Shown here piece by piece: positions 1 to 5,172 of a stretch of 6,687 bases of DNA. The stretch is from Zoogloeaceae bacterium (GTDB lineage Bacteria; Pseudomonadota; Gammaproteobacteria; Burkholderiales; Rhodocyclaceae): contig JAITDH010000086.1 of NCBI GenBank assembly GCA_031282665.1, forward strand, positions 1 to 6,687, given 5' to 3'. Below the pieces are notes generated by a model that worked only from the letters and a program-made list of their open reading frames with translations, did no database searches and was not told the DNA's origin. Each line of letters begins with the position of its first letter. Within the stretch, counting starts at the first letter, position 1. The translations under genes and the position numbers were made by a program.

Positions 1-737
1 CATGCCGCGCATTCGCTGTCCCGCTCGAAACGGCTGGTTTTCCAGCTTTGGGTCAGGAGGTCGACGCGCAGCAGGCGGCCGCTGAAGGAATGACCCAGGC
101 CGGCGAGGAGTCGCAGGCCCTCTCCAGCTTGCAGGCTACCGATCAGGCCGACCAGGGGGGCGAAGACGCCGGTGGTGGCGCAGCGGGTTTCGCCAACGCT
201 TTCGCCATCGGGGAAAAGGCAGTGATAGCAGGGAGACTGGGAATCGCGCAGGTCGCAGACGGCGAGCAGGCCGGCAAAGCCGCTGGCAGCGCCGGAAACG
301 AGGGGTTTCGCCTGCTCCAGGCAGGCGCGGTTGATGGCGTAGCGGGTCGGGAAATTGTCGCTGCAATCGAGCACCAGGTCGGCGCGCGCGACTTCGGCGG
401 ACAGGGCTTCACCTTCCAACCGATGGGCGATGGGGATGAGGCGGGGATGCGGATTGAGCGCCCGGAGGGCGATTTGCGCGGATTCGGCCTTGTTCCGCCC
501 GATCCGCGCTTCATTGTGGAGAATCTGCCGTTGCAGATTGCTGAGTTCGACGGCATCGCCATCGGCGAGCGTCAGGGTTCCGACGCCGGCGGCGGCAAGA
601 TACAGCGCGGCGGGAGAGCCCAGCCCTCCCATGCCGACGATCAGGACATGCCCCGCGCGGATGCGCTCCTGGCCCTCTATGCCCAGTTCATCGAGGAGGA
701 TGTGGCGGCTGTAGCGCAGGAGATCATCGTCATTCAC
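1..737 (-). CDS. moeB: MoeB/ThiF-family E1-like adenylyltransferase, 3' end cut by the window edge
   Basis: The family adenylates the C-terminal glycine of a ubiquitin-like sulfur carrier (MoaD for molybdopterin, ThiS for thiamine) in the cytoplasm. I translated this frame by hand: 245 residues are visible from a GTG start at 737-735, with no stop before the window edge. It begins MNDDDLLRYSRH, the usual MoeB opening. The nucleotide-binding loop is GMGGLG (35-40), followed by the DGD strand end (59-61), NLQRQ (67-71), R78 and K83. A CYHC zinc pair lies at 170-173 and C186 sits in RCATTG, where the family carries a reactive cysteine. The second zinc pair begins at C243; the codon after residue 245 starts TG, so CAAC is likely. 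E. coli MoeB is 249 residues, so only a few are missing. The start lies 7 bases after ctpA's stop with no strong ribosome site. No carrier gene is visible, so MoeB versus ThiF rests on overall similarity. Confidence 0.9.
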   Translation of the reverse strand, partial: MNDDDLLRYSRHILLDELGIEGQERIRAGHVLIVGMGGLGSPAALYLAAAGVGTLTLADGDAVELSNLQRQILHNEARIGRNKAESAQIALRALNPHPRLIPIAHRLEGEALSAEVARADLVLDCSDNFPTRYAINRACLEQAKPLVSGAASGFAGLLAVCDLRDSQSPCYHCLFPDGESVGETRCATTGVFAPLVGLIGSLQAGEGLRLLAGLGHSFSGRLLRVDLLTQSWKTSRFERDSECAA

Positions 738-744
738 GCCGCGT

Positions 745-2187
745 TTACTTTTCCGCCGTTTCCGTCCGTCCTCCCTGCGCCTGCGCGTCTCCCTGCTTCT
801 GCACGATGTTCAGCCCCTTGAGGAGATTGAGCGCCTGTTGGAACTGGTAGTCCGAGTCGCTGGCGTATTCCAGGCGGGGGAAGGAAAGGGTTTCCGCCTT
901 CTCATCCTTGGCATCCTTGCCGTCCTTGCCGGATTTTTTCTTTTCCTTGCCAGCGGACGCTTCCCGGTCGTTTTCGAGGTGCCCGGTCAGGTCGGCTTCG
1001 CGCAGGAGCGGAACGCGATCGCCATTCGGACTTTCCTCGACCACGATATCCGGTTCGATGCCCTTGGCCTGGATGGAACGGCCGCTGGGCGTGTAGTAGC
1101 GCGCGGTGGTGAGCTTGATGGCGGCGTTGCCGGGCAGCGGCATGATGGTCTGCACCGAGCCTTTGCCGAAGGTTTGCGTTCCCATGATGACGGCGCGTTT
1201 GTGGTCCTGGAGGGCGCCCGCGACGATTTCGGAGGCGGAGGCGGAGCCGCCATTGACCAGCACGACCATCGGCACGCTTTTCAGGACGGGGGGCAGACTT
1301 GTGAGCGGATCGACGCTGATGCCGGAACCGCGCATGTAGTCGGTGGTCATGGCGCGGAATTCCTGATGGCTGTCCGGCGCGCGACCGTCGGTGGAAACGA
1401 TTTTCACGCCCTGGGGAAGAAAGGCGGCGGAGACGCCGACCGCGCCATGCAGGAATCCGCCGGGATCGTTGCGCAGGTCGAGCACCAGCCCCTTGATCTC
1501 GCCCGCCTTGTAAATATCCTGCAAATGCTTGGCGAGCAGGGAGAGGGTATTTTCCTGGAACTGGGTGATGCGCACCCAGGCGTAGCCGGATTCCAGCCGC
1601 TTGGATTTGACGCTCTGCACCTTGATGATTTCACGCGTCAGGGTGATTTCCAGCGGCTTGACCTCGCCTTGGCGGAGGATGGAGAGGCGGATGCTGGTAT
1701 TCGGCTTGCCGCGCATTTTCTTGACGGCGTCGTTCAGGGTCTGCCCTTTCACCGGTTCGTCGTCGAGCTTGAAAATGAGATCGCCCGCCTTGATGCCGGC
1801 GCGATAGGCAGGGGTGTCCTCGATGGGGGCGACGACGCGCACCAGGCCGTCTTCCATGCCCACCTCGATGCCCAAGCCGCCGAATTCGCCCTGGGTGCTG
1901 ATCTGGAATTCCTTGAACGATTCCGGGTCGATGTAGGAAGAATGCGGGTCGAGATTGGACAACATGCCGGAAATGGCGTTGGCAATCATTTTTTTGTCTT
2001 CGACCGGTTCGACATAGCCCTGCTTGATGGTGTTGAAGACCTCCGCGAACAGGCGCAGATCTTCCAGCGGCAGGCCGGCGGAAGTCTCCGCGCGGTCCGC
2101 GAAGGCGGGCATCTGCAGGCTGAGGAAAACGCCGGCGATGAAACTGGCGAAGACGAGAGAAAAGGTTTTAAGGGATTTCGTTTTCAT
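745..2187 (-). CDS. ctpA: C-terminal processing protease (S41 family, PDZ domain), periplasmic
   Basis: This is a Ctp/Prc serine protease that cleaves proteins from their C-terminal ends in the periplasm. The 480-residue product has a signal peptide at 1-30 (basic MKTKSLK, hydrophobic core, AFA before DRAE). A conserved helical N-terminal region contains LDPHSSYI (79-86). A PDZ domain spans roughly 95-175, with GGLGIEV at 103-109. The S41 catalytic domain follows, including LDLRNDPGG (236-244). The Ser/Lys dyad fits S317 in GGSASASE and K342 in FGKGS; the 25-residue spacing matches known family members. A lysine/aspartate-rich tract (about 414-430) precedes the C-terminal helices. I chose the ATG at 2187 because it overlaps the envC stop as ATGA; an in-frame GTG at 2202 would add five residues. 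In Pseudomonas, CtpA with its adaptor LbcA degrades peptidoglycan hydrolases and its gene also lies next to an envC homologue, so a role in balancing cell-wall cleavage is a reasonable inference. Confidence 0.95.
   Translation of the reverse strand: MKTKSLKTFSLVFASFIAGVFLSLQMPAFADRAETSAGLPLEDLRLFAEVFNTIKQGYVEPVEDKKMIANAISGMLSNLDPHSSYIDPESFKEFQISTQGEFGGLGIEVGMEDGLVRVVAPIEDTPAYRAGIKAGDLIFKLDDEPVKGQTLNDAVKKMRGKPNTSIRLSILRQGEVKPLEITLTREIIKVQSVKSKRLESGYAWVRITQFQENTLSLLAKHLQDIYKAGEIKGLVLDLRNDPGGFLHGAVGVSAAFLPQGVKIVSTDGRAPDSHQEFRAMTTDYMRGSGISVDPLTSLPPVLKSVPMVVLVNGGSASASEIVAGALQDHKRAVIMGTQTFGKGSVQTIMPLPGNAAIKLTTARYYTPSGRSIQAKGIEPDIVVEESPNGDRVPLLREADLTGHLENDREASAGKEKKKSGKDGKDAKDEKAETLSFPRLEYASDSDYQFQQALNLLKGLNIVQKQGDAQAQGGRTETAEK
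904..930 (-). repeat. Three 9-base in-frame repeats in ctpA
   Basis: Three consecutive 9-base units (ATCCTTGGC, ATCCTTGCC, GTCCTTGCC on the plus strand) lie in the ctpA reading frame and encode GKD-GKD-AKD in the lysine-rich tract before the C-terminus. The unit is a multiple of three, so length changes would keep the frame. It is probably a flexible charged linker that arose by slippage. Confidence 0.7.
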
Positions 2188-3518
2188 TGCAAAGAGACCC
2201 ACTGCATGGGGTTGAGGGTTGCGCCCTGATGGCGAAGCTCGAAGTATAAACCTGTTTCCGGATTGCCGCCGCTACTGCCTGTCGTGCCCAGCGTTTCCCC
2301 GCCTTCCACCCGGTCGCCGACCTGCCGGTAAAGGGCGTCGGCATAACCATAGACGGTCATGTAACCATTGCCGTGATTGACGATCAGGAGATTGCCCAGG
2401 CCGCGCATCCATTCCGCATGGACTACCTGACCGCTCGCCACGGCCTTGAATTCGTTGCCGCGCGGGGCGCTGATGAAAATTCCCTTCCAGGTGCCGCCCT
2501 CTTCCCGCGCCGCGCCGTAGCGGCCGCTGATCTTGCCCTTCGCCGGCAGGCGCAGGCGGCCTTTCAGGGAAGCGAACTTGCCGGAAATCGCCGTGGGCAG
2601 GCGGGTATTTTCCGCCTGGCGCGCCGGCGGCGACTTTCCCGCGCGTTTTTCCGCCTCGCGTTTTTCCGCTTCCGCCCTTTCCCTTTCCTTTTCCCGTTCG
2701 CGCGCGGCCTTTTTCTCCTGTTCCGCGAGCAGCCGCGTCAATTGGTCGATCACCCGGTTCAGGCGTTTCTCATCCTTTTGCAGACTGCCGATCTGCTTGC
2801 GCTGCGTCTTGATCTGCCCGGAAATACGCTGCAATACCTCCTGGTGCTCGTTGCGCTGCACGAGCAGGCGGGCGTGTTCTTCCTCCTGCTGGCCCTTCAC
2901 GACGGTGAGTTCTTTCGCCTTCTCCTCCACCTCGGCGGCCAAGCGCTTCTGTTTCTGCAAGGTCGCGCGGATGTCCGCGAGCAGGATGGTGCGCGCCCGC
3001 GCAATGATGCGCAGATAATAGAGATCGCGCGCCATCCGGTTGGGATCGTCGCCGTTCAGGAGAAGGCCGAAGGAATCGGGCGCGCCTTGCAGGTATTGCC
3101 AGTAAAGGAATCTTTCCAGTTGCGCCTGCTGCCTTCCGCGCTCGTTCTCCAGCGACCGCTCCTCTTCCTGTAGGCCGCGCAGGGCGTCCTGCAGGCGTTC
3201 CTGGTCTTTTTTCAGGGCGTTCAACTGCCGTTGCGCGGCGGAAATCTGCTCTTCCGACTGCTTCAACTGCATCGTGGCGTCCGCCCTCGACTCCTCGCTC
3301 GCGGAAAGCTCCTTGCGCAAGGCGGTGAGGCGGTTGCGCAATTCCTGCAAATCGTTTTTCTGCTGCTCGATTTCCCTGGCGCTTTGCGCGTGCAGCGAAG
3401 GCATGCCCGGACAGAGGAGGAGGAAAAGGCAGAGGACAGAGGACAGAAGACGGAAGACAGAGGACGGAGCGCGCGCGTTGCGCGCTTTGTAGTCTGTGGT
3501 CAGTAGCGGTATGTGCAT
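2184..3518 (-). CDS. envC: EnvC-type murein hydrolase activator (degenerate LytM/M23 domain)
   Basis: EnvC sits in the periplasm at the division septum and activates N-acetylmuramyl-L-alanine amidases (AmiA/AmiB in E. coli) so daughter cells can separate. The 444-residue product starts at an ATG; the only longer in-frame option is a TTG at 3563 inside a repeat, with no ribosome site. A signal peptide ends near SLHAQ (41-45). Coiled coil covers about 48-135 and 180-295, the latter ending in a strongly charged Arg/Glu/Lys stretch. The LytM domain covers about 318-444. It lacks the zinc ligands: GTWKGIFI replaces the HxGxD region, VYGY replaces the second histidine site, and LYFELR replaces LHFEIR. 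E. coli EnvC has the same losses, so this is an activator and not an endopeptidase. The ATG has only a weak, distant AGGAA upstream. The odd feature is the signal peptide: its core is built from a heptanucleotide repeat, and the upstream promoter region carries a mobile element. Confidence 0.95.
   Translation of the reverse strand: MHIPLLTTDYKARNARAPSSVFRLLSSVLCLFLLLCPGMPSLHAQSAREIEQQKNDLQELRNRLTALRKELSASEESRADATMQLKQSEEQISAAQRQLNALKKDQERLQDALRGLQEEERSLENERGRQQAQLERFLYWQYLQGAPDSFGLLLNGDDPNRMARDLYYLRIIARARTILLADIRATLQKQKRLAAEVEEKAKELTVVKGQQEEEHARLLVQRNEHQEVLQRISGQIKTQRKQIGSLQKDEKRLNRVIDQLTRLLAEQEKKAAREREKERERAEAEKREAEKRAGKSPPARQAENTRLPTAISGKFASLKGRLRLPAKGKISGRYGAAREEGGTWKGIFISAPRGNEFKAVASGQVVHAEWMRGLGNLLIVNHGNGYMTVYGYADALYRQVGDRVEGGETLGTTGSSGGNPETGLYFELRHQGATLNPMQWVSLQ
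3428..3469. repeat. Six heptanucleotide repeats (GACRGAR) inside the envC signal sequence
   Basis: The plus strand reads GGCAGAG, GACAGAG, GACAGAA, GACGGAA, GACAGAG, GACGGAG without interruption. It lies inside envC (minus strand) and encodes two copies of a seven-residue pattern: PSSVFRL (18-24) and LSSVLCL (25-31). Seven is not a multiple of three, so gain or loss of one unit would shift the envC frame. The copies are imperfect, which should lower the slippage rate. Confidence 0.85.
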
Positions 3519-3530
3519 GGCTTGCTTTTT

Positions 3531-3551
3531 CTGATTCCTGATGACTGATTC
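3531..3551. repeat. Decayed heptad repeats (CTGATTC/CTGATGA) left of the element
   Basis: Three heptads, CTGATTC, CTGATGA, CTGATTC, run directly into CAAAGG and the left end of the inserted element. The third heptad is part of the 13-base direct repeat. This occupies the 5' leader of envC, where a ribosome site would be expected. Confidence 0.65.
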
Positions 3552-3557
3552 CAAAGG
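3545..3557. repeat. Left target-site duplication
   Basis: CTGATTCCAAAGG lies immediately outside the left terminal inverted repeat and is identical to 3794-3806 immediately outside the right one. A perfect 13-base direct repeat flush with inverted repeat ends is the signature of transposition. The boundary is uncertain by one base because G at 3557 and C at 3794 could extend the inverted repeat. Confidence 0.8.
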
Positions 3558-3590
3558 GTGCAATTAAAAGTGGAGGATGTCAAAGTAATA
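3558..3590 (+). repeat. Left terminal inverted repeat
   Basis: It starts GTGCAATTAAAAGTGGAG, then differs from the right end at one base, matches over ATGTCA, differs at three bases, and matches again over TAATA. On the minus strand it carries a perfect TTGACA at 3583-3578, facing out toward envC. Confidence 0.85.
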
Positions 3591-3612
3591 TTTCCTCTGC
3601 TCTTGCTGGTTT

Positions 3613-3734
3613 CCCAAGGTTGAGCATAGCTTGGGTGTATCTGGGGTGCGTGGTTTTGTGCGGCTTTGCCGCATCTGGCTTCGCCAGACCAGCCTGCGGC
3701 TGTCCTTCCGCCACGGCTCCAGCAGGGAGGGAGC
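3613..3734. other. Chain of short perfect hairpins inside the element
   Basis: Successive inverted repeats are: CCCAAG/CTTGGG at 3613-3635 (11-base loop); TGCGGC-TTT-GCCGCA at 3659-3673; TCTGGC-TTC-GCCAGA at 3674-3688, abutting the previous one; CAGCC-TGC-GGCTG at 3690-3702; and GCTCC/GGAGC at 3716-3734. Three consecutive three-base-loop hairpins in about 45 bases is more than I would expect by chance. They could fold in DNA or in a transcript of either strand; the function is unknown. Confidence 0.6.
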
Positions 3735-3760
3735 TTGGCCGCGCTTCGTCCGGGATACAT

Positions 3761-3793
3761 TATTAACATGACATTCTCCACTTTTAATTGCAC
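3761..3793 (-). repeat. Right terminal inverted repeat
   Basis: It is the reverse complement of the left end with four mismatches. At the position matching the outward TTGACA of the left end it has ATGACA (3768-3773), facing out toward the rhodanese gene. Confidence 0.85.
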
Positions 3794-3806
3794 CTGATTC
3801 CAAAGG
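3794..3806. repeat. Right target-site duplication
   Basis: CTGATTCCAAAGG is identical to 3545-3557 and flush with the right inverted repeat. Removing the element and one copy joins the two heptad-repeat blocks into one continuous tract. Confidence 0.8.
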
Positions 3807-3830
3807 CCGTCTTCTGTCTTCTGTCCTCTG
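3807..3830. repeat. Heptad repeats (CTGTCTT type) right of the element
   Basis: CCGTCTT, CTGTCTT, CTGTCCT and the start of a fourth (CTG) form the same heptad family as 3428-3469, in the opposite orientation. The tract ends against the candidate -10 box, so it occupies the -35 region of the rightward operon. Confidence 0.7.
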
Positions 3831-3834
3831 ATAA

Positions 3835-3840
3835 TATAAT
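3835..3840 (+). promoter_or_regulatory. Candidate -10 box for the yibN-grxC-secB operon
   Basis: A perfect TATAAT lies 37 bases upstream of the rhodanese start, in an AT-rich patch unlike its surroundings. There is no good -35: the best-spaced hexamer, TTCTGT at 3812-3817, belongs to the heptad tract and matches TTGACA poorly. The promoter may be weak or need an activator. The position is plausible, but nothing beyond the hexamer supports it. Confidence 0.45.
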
Positions 3841-3866
3841 GCCCCGCTTTCACTGCAAAATCTGCT

Positions 3867-3870
3867 GGAG
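3867..3870 (+). promoter_or_regulatory. Ribosome binding site that selects the rhodanese start
   Basis: GGAG lies 7 bases before the GTG at 3878, an ideal spacing, but 16 bases before the ATG at 3887, which is too far. It favours GTG as the initiation codon. Confidence 0.55.
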
Positions 3871-3877
3871 TTTACAA

Positions 3878-4306
3878 GTGTCGGTCATGGAATTTGTCCG
3901 GAACAACATTCTGCTCGTTTCGATTGCCATCATCAGCGGCATCATGCTGGTCTGGCCCGGTTTCCGCCAGGGGGGGAAGCGCCTGAGCACCCATCAGGCG
4001 ACGCAGCTCATCAACCGCGAGGAAGCCGTCATCATCGACGTCCGCGACGCCGCCGAATACGCGGCGGGCCATCTGCCGGAATCGCGCAACATCCCCTTGC
4101 AGGAACTGGATTCCCCCGCCCATGCCGAGGAACTGGAAAAACTGAAGGAGCGCGCCCTGCTCCTCGTCTGCGCCTCCGGCATCCGTTCCGGGCAGGCCTG
4201 TTCCCGCCTGGAAAAACGGGGCTTTCAAAAACTCAACCACCTCGACGGCGGGGTCGACGCTTGGCAACGCGCCGGCCTGCCGCTCACCCGGAGCAAGAAA
4301 AAATGA
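3878..4306 (+). CDS. yibN: Membrane-anchored rhodanese-like sulfurtransferase (YibN type)
   Basis: A single-domain rhodanese tethered to the inner membrane. From the GTG start it has 142 residues. One transmembrane helix covers about 9-27 (NILLVSIAIISGIMLVW) and is followed by a basic stretch. The rhodanese domain covers about 36-136 with VIIDVRDAAEYAAGHLPESR at 51-70, an active loop CASGIRS at 98-104 where C98 would carry the persulfide, and GGVDAW at 124-129. The loop matches the CxxGxRS form of small bacterial rhodaneses. Its sulfur donor and acceptor are unknown. E. coli and Pseudomonas have the same gene upstream of grxC and secB, and here the stop overlaps grxC as ATGA, implying coupled translation. 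The alternative start is the ATG at 3887 (139 residues). Longer upstream starts would run into the inserted element and have no ribosome site. Confidence 0.9.
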   Translation: MSVMEFVRNNILLVSIAIISGIMLVWPGFRQGGKRLSTHQATQLINREEAVIIDVRDAAEYAAGHLPESRNIPLQELDSPAHAEELEKLKERALLLVCASGIRSGQACSRLEKRGFQKLNHLDGGVDAWQRAGLPLTRSKKK

Positions 4307-4566
4307 AACACGCCAAAGTGCGGATGTACACCACCGCCCAATGCCCCTACTGCGTCCGCGCCAAGAAACTGCTCGCCGAGCGCGGCGTGACGGAAATCGA
4401 GGAAATCCGCATCGACGAGAATCCGGACCTCATGGCGGCCATGGTGGCGGAAACGGGCCGCCGCACCGTGCCGCAGATCTATATCGGCAACACCCACGTC
4501 GGCGGCTGCGACGACCTCCACGCGCTCGACCGCGCCGACGGCCTCCTGCCCCTTCTTCACGCCTGA
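4303..4566 (+). CDS. grxC: Glutaredoxin 3
   Basis: A small cytoplasmic thiol-disulfide oxidoreductase that reduces protein disulfides and mixed disulfides with electrons from glutathione. The 87-residue product spans the single thioredoxin-fold domain, close to the 83 residues of E. coli GrxC. It has the dithiol active site CPYC at 14-17, the cis-proline motif TVPQ at 55-58, and the glutathione-binding GGCDD at 67-71. The start is the ATG overlapping the rhodanese stop; GGAG lies 9 bases upstream at 4290-4293. An earlier in-frame ATG at 4261 lies inside the rhodanese gene and would add 14 residues unlike glutaredoxin. A 48-base gap without an obvious terminator leads to secB, so co-transcription is likely. 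Confidence 0.95.
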   Translation: MKHAKVRMYTTAQCPYCVRAKKLLAERGVTEIEEIRIDENPDLMAAMVAETGRRTVPQIYIGNTHVGGCDDLHALDRADGLLPLLHA

Positions 4567-4614
4567 CCGGCAAAATTCCTTTTCAAAATCCCTTTCCACT
4601 CTCAAGGAACCCAG

Positions 4615-5130
4615 ATGACCCAGGACAACCAGCAACCCGCCGCCGCCGACAAATTGCAGGAAAGCGCGCCCGAAAATGCACAGGAAAACGCGCCCGCCTT
4701 CGGCATCGAAAAAGTCTACCTCAAGGATCTTTCCGTCGAGGTGCCCCACTCTCCCGCCATTTTCCTGGAATCCCGCGCGCCGCAGATCGACATCCAGTTG
4801 AACAATACCGGCACGGCGATGAGCGACGACCTCTTCGATTCCGTGCTCAGCATCACCGTCACCGCGACACTGGAGGAGAAAACCGTTTTCCTCGTGGAAG
4901 TCAAGCAGGCCGGCATTTTCCGCATGCGCAACATCCCGCCCCAGGAACTCGAACCCCTGCTCGGTATCGCCTGCCCCAACATCCTCTTCCCCTATGCCCG
5001 CGAAGCGGTTTCGGAAGCCACGGCGCGCGCCGGATTCCTTCCCGTCATCCTGCAACCGATCAATTTCGAGGCGCTCTATTTCTCCCGCCAACAGGAACAA
5101 CAACCGCAGAAACAGGAAACGCCACAGTAA
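4615..5130 (+). CDS. secB: Protein-export chaperone SecB
   Basis: SecB is a cytoplasmic homotetramer that keeps preproteins unfolded and delivers them to SecA at the SecYEG translocon. The 171-residue product aligns along its length with E. coli SecB (155 residues): IEKVYLKDLSVEVPHSP at 31-47, where D38 and E42 correspond to the acidic SecA-contact residues; ITVTATLEEKTVFLVEVKQAG at 80-100, with a short break in identity; and CPNILFPYARE at 120-130, the most conserved stretch. It has a longer N-terminal tail (about 1-28, rich in Gln, Ala, Asn and Glu) and a Gln-rich C-terminal tail (159-171), both probably disordered. AAGGA at 4604-4608 lies 6 bases before the ATG. SecB is typical of Proteobacteria, and its position between grxC and gpsA is the conserved one. 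Confidence 0.96.
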   Translation: MTQDNQQPAAADKLQESAPENAQENAPAFGIEKVYLKDLSVEVPHSPAIFLESRAPQIDIQLNNTGTAMSDDLFDSVLSITVTATLEEKTVFLVEVKQAGIFRMRNIPPQELEPLLGIACPNILFPYAREAVSEATARAGFLPVILQPINFEALYFSRQQEQQPQKQETPQ

Positions 5131-5135
5131 CACGC

Positions 5136-5155
5136 TGGCGGGAAACATCCCGCCA
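5136..5155 (+). terminator. Stem-loop between secB and the SH3 gene; weak terminator or processing site
   Basis: TGGCGGG and CCCGCCA form a perfect 7-base stem around a 6-base loop, starting 5 bases after the secB stop. Only three T follow before CC, so it is a poor intrinsic terminator. It could partly reduce expression of downstream genes or protect the secB end of the message. The ribosome site of the next gene begins 5 bases after it. Confidence 0.4.
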
Positions 5156-5172
5156 TTTCCGGGAGATTCACC

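Larger units (their letters stand above)
3558..3793. mobile_element. 236-base MITE-like element with terminal inverted repeats, no transposase
   Basis: The element has 33-base terminal inverted repeats (29 of 33 matching, the outer 18 perfect) and perfect 13-base flanking duplications. It is far too short for a transposase, and the open minus-strand frames within it resemble nothing I recognise. It is therefore a non-autonomous element, either a MITE or an IS with its interior deleted, that would need a transposase elsewhere. A 13-base duplication is compatible with IS4-type or some IS481-type transposases, but I cannot assign a family. It sits in the spacer between envC and the rhodanese gene, 39 bases upstream of the envC ATG and 84 bases upstream of the rhodanese start. 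The perfect duplication suggests recent insertion; the few mismatches between ends suggest an older family. Confidence 0.82.

Noticed and set aside
838..2229. A 463-codon open frame on the plus strand opposite ctpA
   Set aside because: It is antisense to a gene with a complete protease signature, and its translation is a low-complexity Gly/Asp/Phe-rich string with no recognisable domain. Long antisense frames are common in GC-rich DNA.
2184..3518. Loss of zinc ligands in the EnvC LytM domain as evidence of a broken gene
   Set aside because: E. coli EnvC lacks the same ligands at the same sites and works as an amidase activator, so this is the normal family state.
3519..3563. TTG start at 3563 giving EnvC 15 extra residues
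   Set aside because: It would begin inside the inserted element, lacks a ribosome site and puts residues encoded by the target duplication ahead of the signal peptide. The ATG at 3518 is better.
3564..3803. A minus-strand open frame of 79 codons spanning the mobile element
   Set aside because: It starts in the right flank, runs through both inverted repeats, and two minus frames are open over the same stretch, which fits non-coding sequence. I recognise no transposase motif.
3428..3830. A CRISPR array suggested by repeated short units
   Set aside because: The units are 7 bases long and mostly contiguous, with no unique spacers of regular length and no cas genes.
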